Assembly (NCBI RefSeq): GCF_946480305.1
Contig: NZ_CAMLJQ010000042.1
Location: 1-37,985, forward strand
Reading direction: 5' to 3'
DNA: 37,985 nt
Source of the DNA: an uncultured Caldimonas sp.
Lineage (GTDB): Bacteria > Pseudomonadota > Gammaproteobacteria > Burkholderiales > Burkholderiaceae
The notes beneath the pieces were generated by a model. The model did not search any database, had not been told where the DNA came from, and saw nothing but the letters and a program-made list of their open reading frames with translations. Below, piece after piece: positions 28,890 through 35,478 of this stretch. Position 1 is the stretch's first letter. The number at the start of each line of letters is the position of its first letter. Made by a program: the position numbers and the translations under genes.

Positions 28890-29344
28890 GGCCGGGTTTC
28901 TTCGCCCGCTGCCGCCGGGGCTGCCGATGCCGCGGGTGAGGCAGGGATGCCCGCGCCGATCTGCTGCATCAGCATGTGCACGTTGGCGGTGTGCCACATC
29001 TCGATCACCTTGCCGTCGACCAGCCGGTCGACGGCGGTGCCGCCGAAGGCCACCTGGCGGCCGGTGGCTGCCACGCCGGCGAACTCGCCGCTGTGGGTGC
29101 CGTGAAAGGTGACGCGCGTCACCACGCGATCGTCTTCGGCGATCTGGTCCTCGATGGTGAGACACAGGTCCGGGAAGCCTTGCCGGAGGTTCAGCTGCCG
29201 CATGATCTGCGCTCGCACGTCGCCGGATCCGTTGAAGGTGACGCCAGGGGCGAAGTGGCACTCCGCTGCGGCGAAGTCCCTGGCATTGGCGATGGCTTCG
29301 AGGTAGCCGCGCGAGACGGCCTTGTTGCGTTGCTGCGGGGTCAT
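28886..29344 (-). CDS. SnoaL-like / ester cyclase family protein
   Basis: This 152-aa protein has the NTF2-like cone fold of the SnoaL polyketide-cyclase family, recognisable by FNGSGDVRAQIMRQL, GFPDLCLTIEDQIAEDDRVVTRVTFHGTH and VDRLVDGKVIEMWHTAN. The last 25 residues are alanine/proline-rich and disordered. Many proteins of this family in bacteria have unknown substrates. It is the first gene of a two-gene operon with the DJ-1-like protein and is divergent from a TetR repressor gene, 78 bases away. Confidence 0.9.
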   Translation of the reverse strand: MTPQQRNKAVSRGYLEAIANARDFAAAECHFAPGVTFNGSGDVRAQIMRQLNLRQGFPDLCLTIEDQIAEDDRVVTRVTFHGTHSGEFAGVAATGRQVAFGGTAVDRLVDGKVIEMWHTANVHMLMQQIGAGIPASPAASAAPAAAGEETRP

Positions 29345-29374
29345 GGACTCTCCTGGTGTTGACGGTTGGTTGGA

Positions 29375-29411
29375 GTTAACAACGTTAACATCACGATAGG
29401 TCGCGATGTTA
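29375..29411. promoter_or_regulatory. Likely TetR operator between snoaL-like and tetR genes
   Basis: The 78-base divergent gap has nested symmetry. GTTAAC appears at 29375-29380 and 29384-29389 separated by AAC. TAACATC (29386-29392) pairs with GATGTTA (29405-29411) across 12 bases. An outer GTTGAC (29358-29363) and GTCAAC (29417-29422) flank these. AT-rich dyads are expected for a TetR repressor controlling itself and the divergent operon. Binding is inferred. Confidence 0.6.
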
Positions 29412-29422
29412 TTCTTGTCAAC

Positions 29423-30115
29423 ATGCAAGCCGATGGCCCCTCTCGCAAAAAGCGCGTCGCAGGTGCGACCAAACCCGCCTACCACCACGGTGATCTGGCG
29501 CACGCCCTCGTGGATGCCGCGCAGCAGCTCATCGAGCACGGCGGTAGCGCGCGCCTGACCCTGCGTGCAGCGGCGCAGGCGGCGGGTGTCAGCGTTGCGG
29601 CACCGTATCGGCATTTCACCGATCGCGAAGCGCTGCTGGCTGCAGTGCTCGCCAAGGGCTTTCGCGAACTGCAACGGCGCACCGAGGATGCTCGCCACAA
29701 GAAGCGCGATCCGATGGACGCATTGCTGGCGGTCGGCGTTGCCTACGTCGGCTTTGCCGCAGATCACCCCGCGGTCTACCGTTTGATGTTCGGGCCCGAA
29801 TGCGACAAGGCGGCCCACCCCGACCTGCTGGCCGCCGCGCAGGATGCCTTTGGTGTGCTGATGGGGACGGTAGCCGACTGCGCGGCGAGCGGGCTCATCG
29901 GCAAGGCTGAGGTTCAGAACGTGGCGCTTGCGGGCTGGGCGCTGTCACATGGGCTGGCGTCGCTTCATGCCGACGGCGTCCTGGCGACCACCATCCCGGT
30001 CGACTTGCGCGTGGCGTCGCGTCAAGCCCTGGGCGCGCTGATCAACGGGCTCCAGGTGGGTACGCGTGCACGGCGCGTGCAGGCAAGGGGTCGCAATGCG
30101 CAAGAACGAAGCTGA
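29423..30115 (+). CDS. TetR-family transcriptional regulator
   Basis: This 230-aa regulator has an N-terminal HTH (about 20-66: YHHGDLAHALVDAAQQLIEHGG, then RLTLRAAAQAAGVSVAAPYRHFTDREALL). The C-terminal ligand domain is of the TetR_C_33/WHG type (FAADHPAVYRLMFGPE). The ATG at 29423 is chosen because the frame upstream (to 29366) runs through the operator dyads. It probably represses the divergent SnoaL-like/DJ-1-like operon and itself. The effector is unknown. The tail after residue 210 is basic and likely disordered. Confidence 0.92.
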   Translation: MQADGPSRKKRVAGATKPAYHHGDLAHALVDAAQQLIEHGGSARLTLRAAAQAAGVSVAAPYRHFTDREALLAAVLAKGFRELQRRTEDARHKKRDPMDALLAVGVAYVGFAADHPAVYRLMFGPECDKAAHPDLLAAAQDAFGVLMGTVADCAASGLIGKAEVQNVALAGWALSHGLASLHADGVLATTIPVDLRVASRQALGALINGLQVGTRARRVQARGRNAQERS

Positions 30116-30310
30116 AGGAGGCGGGACCGGGCGTGCTCAGGGTTCGAAGATCGGCCGCGCTTTCGGCAACCTGCGGACATTGGCGCGAGATCGGGCCGAC
30201 GGGGTGATTAGCCCCCCTCGTGCCTGGCGCAGAGCACCGGGCGAGAAGCGACAGGCGGTCGAGGCACAGGTTGCCGAGCCGATGTCTGCCCGCTGACCCA
30301 GGCGCTGCGC

Positions 30311-31159
30311 TCAAAACATCAGCTTCAGCGCCTGCGGCAGTGTCTTCGCCTCGGGCAACCAGTGCCCGATTGCCACACCGGTCAGCACCGTAGCCGCCAG
30401 GACGATGGCCATCGGCCCGACGGTGCGTCGCACGGCGTGGTTGAGCCACCCTTCGCGCTGCGCCTTCAGCGCGAGTGCGCCGCCGGCCGAAGCGAACGCG
30501 ATTTCCACCGCGACGCCCAGCAACACCTCCACGCCAAAGAGCCCGAAGACGGCGAAGCCGAACGCGGCAGACAGCGCCACCCCAACCCCGATGACCAGGG
30601 CCAGCGGGACGAGCACCACCGCCCCCTCGTCGGCACCGCCTACTGCTTCTGCGGCAGCGGAGGCGACCTTGCCCACCGTCGAGCCGCCGGCGTCCGCGGC
30701 AGCCGACAGTGTTTCGCCGACGCCGCCGGGCGCATCAAAGCTTGCGGACGCGCCGCCACCACCGAAGTCACCGCCACCGCCGGAGCGGAAGACCGCCACA
30801 TCCGCCGACCCACGGGCTGTGGACGGCGACGAAGACAGATCGGGGCCGGCATCGACGAAGTCGAGTGGCCCTTCATCGCGCGAGAGCAGCCATTTGCACC
30901 ACAGCCACAGCAAGCCGAGATAGAGCAGGTACGCGCCGACGAGTGCCAGGCCGTGGCGCACCGCCATCGAGTCGATGCCGGCCACCATCAGGCCGTGCGA
31001 CACGCCCCACAGGGTGCCGAACGTGACGAGCCCGATCAGGAACACGTGGAACCGCACCCAGCGGCGTTCACGCAGATCGGCGCGAACGCCGCGCTCGAAC
31101 TTCAGGGTCGGCGAGATGGTCGATGCCCGTACTGCCAGACGGCCTCGCATGTGGTTCAT
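30311..31159 (-). CDS. Membrane protein with central glycine-rich motif, unknown function
   Basis: This 282-aa protein is supported by a GGAGG ribosome site 9 bases before the ATG and by normal codon use. A basic N-terminus (1-35) is followed by two membrane helices (about 36-58 and 68-91) and a soluble segment (about 92-178), then two or three helices (about 180-222 and 248-268). The soluble segment contains GGGGDFGGGGASASF (127-141). That pattern resembles the C-terminal glycine tail of TPM/YgcG-type membrane proteins, but no TPM domain is present. It is divergent from eptA across 143 bases. I assign no function. Confidence 0.75.
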   Translation of the reverse strand: MNHMRGRLAVRASTISPTLKFERGVRADLRERRWVRFHVFLIGLVTFGTLWGVSHGLMVAGIDSMAVRHGLALVGAYLLYLGLLWLWCKWLLSRDEGPLDFVDAGPDLSSSPSTARGSADVAVFRSGGGGDFGGGGASASFDAPGGVGETLSAAADAGGSTVGKVASAAAEAVGGADEGAVVLVPLALVIGVGVALSAAFGFAVFGLFGVEVLLGVAVEIAFASAGGALALKAQREGWLNHAVRRTVGPMAIVLAATVLTGVAIGHWLPEAKTLPQALKLMF

Positions 31160-31271
31160 GGGTCTTCACCTCCGAGCGCGGAGTGTGGCAGAAGCCCGAG
31201 GGGCACGAGGTCGTCACCGCTGTGGCAACCGACTCCGCACGCCACGGTCGAGCCTGATCCGGATACGGCCG

Positions 31272-31288
31272 CTTAAGGTTGGCTTCAG
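31272..31288. promoter_or_regulatory. PmrA/QseB-type direct repeat upstream of eptA
   Basis: CTTAAG-GTTGG-CTTCAG matches the PmrA box pattern (two TTAAG-like hexamers five bases apart), with one mismatch in the second half. PmrA and the related QseB regulators activate eptA-type genes in several proteobacteria. The first hexamer is self-complementary, so the site could also serve the divergent membrane protein gene. It lies very close to the eptA start codon, which is unusual for an activator site. Confidence 0.5.
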
Positions 31289-31302
31289 CATGCGCTGGCG
31301 CA

Positions 31303-33030
31303 ATGGCCGGCATGCTGCAATCTCCCCCGGACTCCAGCGTTCTCGCCGGACGCCCAGACGCGCTGCCTGCCCGACGCTTCGGTCGGCTGGTCATCCCGGT
31401 CACGGTCGAGTGCACGGTGTTGATGGCCAGCCTGTTCTGGACACTCGCCTCCAACCACCGCTTTTTTGCGGGTGCGCTGCAGGGGCGTCCGGCCGGCGAT
31501 CCTTCCACCTGGGGCTTTGCGTTGGCGCTCACCGTGACACTGGTGTGCGGCCACGCCGCGCTGCTGTTGATGTTGGTCAATCGATGGACGGTGAAGCCGC
31601 TGCTGGGCGTGCTGATCGTCGCCACGGCCTTTGCCACGCATTTCGTGGAGCGGCTGGGTGTCTACCTCGATCCATCGATGTTGCGCAACGTGCTGCATAC
31701 CAACCCGGCCGAGGCGCGCGAGCTCTTCACCTGGGCGCTCGTGCCGCATCTGATGCTGTATGCGGGTCTGCCGCTGGTCTTGCTGAACCGTGTTCGCATC
31801 GTTCGCCGCCCGCCATGGCGCGCCGTGCTCGTGCGCGCCCTGCTGCTGGCGGCTCTCGTGATCGCGGCCGTGGGCGCGACGCTGTCGGTGTATCAACCGC
31901 TGTCGTCGCTGATGCGTGAGCACAAGGAGCTGCGCTACCTGATCACGCCCGGCAACTGGGTGTGGTCGCTTGCGAGCGTTGTCGCGAAGGACGCGCGCGG
32001 AGCGGCAAGACCACGCCAGCCCATCGGGCTGGACGCCGCACCCGGCCCGAGCTGGGCGAAGCAGGAACGGGCACGGCTGGTCGTGCTCGTCATCGGCGAG
32101 ACGGCACGCGCCGCGAACTGGGGACTCAACGGCTACGCACGGCAGACCACACCCCAGCTGGCGCGGCTGCCGGCGGTCAACTTCGGTGTGGTGCAGTCCT
32201 GCGGCACCAACACCGAGGTGTCGCTGCCATGCATGTTCGCCCCGGTGGGCCGGCGCGATTACGACGGGGACCGCATACGTGGCAGCGAATCGCTGCTGCA
32301 CGTCGTGGCGCGGGCCGGCGCGGGCGTGCAGTGGCGCGACAACCAGTCGGGCTGCAAGGGCGTATGCGACGGCTTGCCCACCGAGTCGGTCGCGTCGTTG
32401 AACCCGCCCGGCGTGTGCCAGGACGGCCACTGCCTCGACGAAGGACTGCTGCTCGGCCTCGACCAACGCCTGCAGACCGCCCGCGGCACGCAACTGCTCG
32501 TGCTGCACATGCTGGGCAACCACGGGCCGTCGTACTTCCGGCGCTATCCGCCCGCGTTTGCGCAGTTCAAGCCCGCGTGCATGGAAGACGACTTGCAGAA
32601 GTGCTCACGCGAAGAGATCGTCAACGCCTACGACAACGCACTGCTGTACACCGACCATGTGCTCGCCACGCTGATCGCACGGCTGCAGGCCCATGCGGGG
32701 CAGGTCGACACCGCGATGCTCTATGTGTCGGACCACGGCGAGTCGCTGGGCGAGAACGGACTGTTCCTGCATGGCGTTCCCCATGCCGTGGCGCCTGCCG
32801 AGCAGAAGCAGGTGCCGATGGTGATGTGGTTCTCCGAGGGCTTCGGGCAGCGGGCGGGGTTGAACGTGTCGTGCCTGCGCGCCCGCGCGGCGCAGCCTGC
32901 GCGCCATGATCATCTGTTCCACACCGTGCTGGGGCTGATGGACGTGAGCACCTCGCTGTACGAACCCGCGTGGGACCTGACGGCCGACTGCCGCGCGCAA
33001 GCCGCGAGCGCCCGGGCCGGTCTGCAATGA
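31303..33030 (+). CDS. eptA: Lipid A phosphoethanolamine transferase (EptA/MCR family)
   Basis: This 575-aa inner-membrane enzyme moves phosphoethanolamine from phosphatidylethanolamine to lipid A phosphates. Four to five N-terminal helices (about 25-200) are followed by the periplasmic sulfatase-like domain. VVLVIGETARAANWGLNGY supplies zinc ligands. The nucleophile is Thr304 in SCGTNTEVSLPCMF. LHMLGNHGPSYFRRYP and YVSDHGESLGENGLFLHG complete the metal site, and paired cysteines (CKGVC, CQDGHC) fit the disulfides of the family. Starts at 31303 or 31312 (ATG) or 31279 (TTG) are possible, and none has a good ribosome site. The gene is joined to the PAP2 gene by an ATGA overlap. By family, it lowers the negative charge of lipid A. 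Confidence 0.95.
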   Translation: MAGMLQSPPDSSVLAGRPDALPARRFGRLVIPVTVECTVLMASLFWTLASNHRFFAGALQGRPAGDPSTWGFALALTVTLVCGHAALLLMLVNRWTVKPLLGVLIVATAFATHFVERLGVYLDPSMLRNVLHTNPAEARELFTWALVPHLMLYAGLPLVLLNRVRIVRRPPWRAVLVRALLLAALVIAAVGATLSVYQPLSSLMREHKELRYLITPGNWVWSLASVVAKDARGAARPRQPIGLDAAPGPSWAKQERARLVVLVIGETARAANWGLNGYARQTTPQLARLPAVNFGVVQSCGTNTEVSLPCMFAPVGRRDYDGDRIRGSESLLHVVARAGAGVQWRDNQSGCKGVCDGLPTESVASLNPPGVCQDGHCLDEGLLLGLDQRLQTARGTQLLVLHMLGNHGPSYFRRYPPAFAQFKPACMEDDLQKCSREEIVNAYDNALLYTDHVLATLIARLQAHAGQVDTAMLYVSDHGESLGENGLFLHGVPHAVAPAEQKQVPMVMWFSEGFGQRAGLNVSCLRARAAQPARHDHLFHTVLGLMDVSTSLYEPAWDLTADCRAQAASARAGLQ

Positions 33031-33833
33031 GCCGGGCCGCACGCGACGCGGCCGTGACGTTGGCCGCGCTGGCGCTCATCCTCGCCTGGGAGGCGAGCGG
33101 CGCCGACGTGGCGGTGGCGCATCTGTATGGCGGCAGCGGGGGCTTCCTGTGGCGGGGCGTCTGGTGGGCGCGCGACGTATTGCACGACGGCGGCCGGCTG
33201 TTGTCGGGGCTGGCCCTGGCGGCGTTTGCGCTTCATGCCGCATGCCCGGCGCGGCGCGGCCCGCCGCGCGCCCAGCGGCTGTACTGGCTCGGCGTGGCCA
33301 TCGCGTGCCTGCTGCTGGTGCCCACCCTCAAGCGCTACAGCCGCACCAGCTGCCCGTGGGACCTGGCGCCTTTCGGGGGGCGCGCGTCCTACGTACCGCA
33401 CTGGGTCACGAACCTGTACGACGGCGGGCCGGGGCACTGCTTTCCTTCGGGGCACGCTGTCGCGGCGTTCGCCTTCCTCGCGCTGTATTTCCTGTGGCGC
33501 GACCACCACCCCGCCAGGGCGCGTTGGGCGCTGACGAGCGTCGTAGCGCTGGGCCTGCTGTTCGGGTGGACGCAGACGGCGCGTGGCGCGCACTTTCCGA
33601 GCCACGTGATGTGGTCGGCCTGGCTGTGCTGGGCCGGATGCGCGGTGGCTGCGTGGCATGCGCGCAGCCGTTCCGCCTGGGCGTTCGCTGGCTCTTCGGC
33701 GCGTGAACGGGCGGAGGCCGTGTCGGCGGGCCGATCGGATGCCGGCCCGCCGTGCCTGCTGCCTACGAGGGCGTGGCGGGCGGGTCCACCGTCGACGGGC
33801 CCTCGTCCACCGCCAGCTCGGCGCCCGTGGTGA
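33027..33833 (+). CDS. PAP2-family lipid phosphatase
   Basis: This 268-aa inner-membrane protein has five to six helices. The PAP2 signatures are LKRYSRTSCPWDLAPFGG (motif 1, with Cys in place of the usual Arg before Pro), GHCFPSGHAVAAF (motif 2) and ARGAHFPSHVMWSAW (motif 3, His kept, the usual final Asp absent). Both changes are, as I recall, common in the subfamily found next to EptA. The predicted role is dephosphorylation of undecaprenyl or lipid phosphates. After about residue 225 the sequence is no longer PAP2-like, and the frame runs 71 bases into the SDR remnant encoded opposite. A frameshift that removed the native stop (a TGA at 33704-33706 in the next frame) is possible. Confidence 0.9.
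   Translation: MSRAARDAAVTLAALALILAWEASGADVAVAHLYGGSGGFLWRGVWWARDVLHDGGRLLSGLALAAFALHAACPARRGPPRAQRLYWLGVAIACLLLVPTLKRYSRTSCPWDLAPFGGRASYVPHWVTNLYDGGPGHCFPSGHAVAAFAFLALYFLWRDHHPARARWALTSVVALGLLFGWTQTARGAHFPSHVMWSAWLCWAGCAVAAWHARSRSAWAFAGSSARERAEAVSAGRSDAGPPCLLPTRAWRAGPPSTGPRPPPARRPW
33725..33751. repeat. Perfect 9-base hairpin near the end of the PAP2 frame
   Basis: GGCGGGCCG (33725-33733) and CGGCCCGCC (33743-33751) form a 9-base stem with a 9-base loop, with no T-run on either side. It falls in the non-conserved tail of the PAP2 frame and beside the stop of the SDR remnant. It may therefore be the original convergent terminator, over which the PAP2 frame now reads. Confidence 0.5.
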
Positions 33834-34051
33834 AGGTGGCGTCGAACGCGAGGTACAGCGCCGCGCGTGCCACTCGTCCACCGTGCCGTGGCGGTGCATC
33901 GGGGCCATCGCATCGCCGAGCGCCGAAATCTCTGCTCGCTGTGCCGGTGTGAGCCCGCGAGCCCGAGCATGGGTGTGTCGATGAACCCTGCGGTGGCGCG
34001 GCCCATGCCATGAGTGCCGCCGATCGGGCAGGGGTTGAGGGTGGCTGGCAT
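33763..34051 (-). pseudogene. Internally deleted, frameshifted SDR dehydrogenase gene
   Basis: The start at 34051 opens with MPATLN and the Rossmann glycine motif GGTHGMGRATA. This is followed directly by GFIDTPMLG, a segment that lies about 170 residues later in intact short-chain dehydrogenases. The catalytic Ser-Tyr-Lys core is therefore missing. Homology then switches frame: GLTPAQRAEISALGDAM and MHRHGTVDEWHA are in the second frame, and ARAALYLAFDATFTTGAELAVDEG is in the third. It ends at a TAG at 33763. At least one large deletion and two frameshifts make it a clear relic. It was divergent from the HxlR gene, as SDR genes under HxlR control often are. Confidence 0.85.
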
Positions 34052-34078
34052 GATCCCGGGCATCGCCTTGCGCATCAA

Positions 34079-34100
34079 GTACTTACGTGGTTGTAAGCAC
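34079..34100. promoter_or_regulatory. HxlR-type operator between SDR and HxlR relics
   Basis: GTACTTAC (34079-34086) and GTAAGCAC (34093-34100) form an inverted repeat with 7 of 8 pairs matching and a 6-base spacer. It sits midway between the SDR start (34051) and the HxlR start (34128). TAC-TTAC/GTAAG dyads of this kind are typical HxlR-family sites. The operator appears to have outlasted both genes. Confidence 0.6.
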
Positions 34101-34127
34101 CCTGCGCCAACGACTTGGGAGATGGGC

Positions 34128-34310
34128 ATGGAGCAGCCGGATCAAACCGTGGAGTGTGGGCTCGAGCGGGCACTGACGGTGATCAAGGGCAAGTGGAAGC
34201 CGACGATCATCTGGCTGCGCGCTTCCATACCTCAGCCACAGCCGGCACTGCCGCAGCCGGGCGTGGTGCGGGTGTCAGCTGGCGTGCGCCAGAAAGAACG
34301 CATCGCCTGA
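34128..34310 (+). pseudogene. Truncated HxlR-family regulator
   Basis: The ATG at 34128 has GGGAG 6 bases upstream. The first 30 residues are HxlR-like (VECGLERALTVIKGKWKPTIIWL, the start of the winged HTH). From about 34218 the sequence turns into low-complexity Pro/Gln/Ala and stops at 34310, before the recognition helix. An intact family member is about 110-140 aa. The abrupt change suggests a deletion that joined it to the DNA upstream of the AraC gene. A 60-aa peptide could still be made but should not bind DNA. Confidence 0.75.
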
Positions 34311-34331
34311 CGCGCGCGCACCGGTGCCTGC

Positions 34332-34826
34332 ATGACCGACAGCCTGCCCCTCCAGCCGCCGGAGCTGCTGCGTCGCCTGCTGCGCGCGAAGGACCGCATG
34401 GATGCCGCCTCGCACGAGGATTGGCCGGTGCACCGGCTGGCAAAGGTGAGCGGCGTCTCGCAGGCGCACTTTGCGCGCTCGTTCAAGCAGGCGTTCGGCC
34501 TGCCGCCGCACCGCTACCTGCTCACGCGACGCATCGAGCGGGCCACGGCCCTGTTGCGCGACACCGATCTGCCGATCACCGAGATCGCGTTCAGCACCGG
34601 CTGGGAGAGCCTGGGCACCTTCGGGCGCACGTTTCGCGACATCACCGGCGACAGCCCCCGTGCCATCCGCGAGCGGGCGAGGGCGGCTGCGCAGGCGCAG
34701 GGGCAGGTGCCGCCTTGCTTCCTGAGCGCCGCGCTACGACCGCATCTCGTCACCGCAGTTTCGGAGAAGCGGCGCCAGCAGGCGGCCGATATAAACGAGC
34801 CCGATTCAACCAAGGAGAACCCATGA
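34332..34826 (+). CDS. AraC-family regulator, DNA-binding domain only
   Basis: This 164-aa protein contains the two AraC helix-turn-helix units (about 17-110: HRLAKVSGVSQAHFARSFKQAFG, then LPITEIAFSTGWESLGTFGRTFRDITGDSP). It has no N-terminal ligand domain and carries a 50-residue tail of low conservation. Stand-alone AraC HTH proteins of this size beside VOC/glyoxalase genes are common. Its stop overlaps the VOC start as ATGA, so the two are cotranscribed. It lies 22 bases past the HxlR relic, and loss of an N-terminal part by the same deletion cannot be excluded. Confidence 0.88.
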   Translation: MTDSLPLQPPELLRRLLRAKDRMDAASHEDWPVHRLAKVSGVSQAHFARSFKQAFGLPPHRYLLTRRIERATALLRDTDLPITEIAFSTGWESLGTFGRTFRDITGDSPRAIRERARAAAQAQGQVPPCFLSAALRPHLVTAVSEKRRQQAADINEPDSTKENP

Positions 34827-35230
34827 ACGATGGTATTCAGGTGGTCGGGCTGTACGTGCGCGACCAGGACGAAGCACTTGCGTTCTACGTCGACAAGCTC
34901 GGCTTTCGCGTGCACACCGACGTGCGCAACGGCGACTACCGCTGGCTGACCGTGCAGCACCCCGACCAGCCGCTGTTCCAGCTCGGCCTGTTCGTGCCCG
35001 GCCCGCCGGTGCACGATGCAGCCACTGCACAGGCGCTGCAGGCCCTCGTGGCCAAGGGCGCAATGCCGCCGCTGGTGCTGGCGGTGAGCGACTGCCGCGC
35101 GGCTTATGAGCGCTTGCGTGCGTTGGGCGTGGAGTTCACGCAGGAGCCGATGGAGCGCTACGGCAACGTGGATGCGAGCTTCCGCGACCCGGCGGGCAAT
35201 GGCTGGAAGATGATCCAGTCGCGTCGCTGA
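34823..35230 (+). CDS. VOC-family (glyoxalase/bleomycin-resistance-like) protein
   Basis: This 135-aa protein is built of two beta-alpha-beta-beta-beta modules: VVGLYVRDQDEALAFYVDKLGFRVHTDVR (about 6-34) and PLVLAVSDCRAAYERLRALGVEF (about 79-101). It ends with the module FRDPAGNGWKMIQ. An AAGGAG ribosome site lies 6 bases before the ATG. The family includes metal-dependent lyases, dioxygenases and binding proteins, and this sequence alone does not say which. It is translationally coupled to the AraC regulator. Confidence 0.92.
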   Translation: MNDGIQVVGLYVRDQDEALAFYVDKLGFRVHTDVRNGDYRWLTVQHPDQPLFQLGLFVPGPPVHDAATAQALQALVAKGAMPPLVLAVSDCRAAYERLRALGVEFTQEPMERYGNVDASFRDPAGNGWKMIQSRR

Positions 35231-35242
35231 GAGACCGGCAAG

Positions 35243-35273
35243 CCGACGGGCCGCAGCTGCGCAGGCCCGTCGG
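35243..35273. terminator. Perfect 10-base hairpin after the VOC gene
   Basis: CCGACGGGCC (35243-35252) and GGCCCGTCGG (35264-35273) form a 10-base stem with an 11-base loop, 12 bases past the VOC stop. There is no T-run. In this GC-rich genome it could still end transcription or protect the 3' end, and it would also serve the opposing leftward dctM remnant. Confidence 0.55.
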
Positions 35274-35297
35274 GGCCCGACGGCCTCGCACTTCCCG

Positions 35298-35463
35298 TCA
35301 CTTCTGCTCGACGCCCATCATTGTGTCGGGCAGCCGCGTCACGATGCCGGGGAACAGCGTGATCAGTGCGATGCAGATCACGAGGCACACGAAGAACGGA
35401 ACGGCCGCCTTCGCGATGACGTTGCTGTCCTTGCCGGTCATCATGTCCGAGCTGCCCGGCGGC
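35298..35463 (-). pseudogene. 3' fragment of a TRAP transporter large permease (dctM)
   Basis: Reading leftward, the frame ending in TGA at 35298-35300 gives SDMMTGKDSNVIAKAAVPFF, then VCLVICIALITLFPGIVTRLP and DTMMGVEQK. This is the last, membrane-embedded helix and tail of a DctM-type permease (pattern 'IakavlPFfl...lItlFPgi...LP'). Upstream the homology stops beside the end of the TerC gene, and the remaining 370 or so residues are missing. No dctP or dctQ gene is in view. The fragment is short, but its third-codon-position GC is that of a real coding sequence. Confidence 0.75.
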
Positions 35464-35478
35464 GCGGTGCAAGCCGGG

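Noticed and set aside
30066..30296. Small rightward frame after the tetR gene
   Set aside because: Overlaps the end of tetR in another frame, has no ribosome site and has no recognisable sequence.
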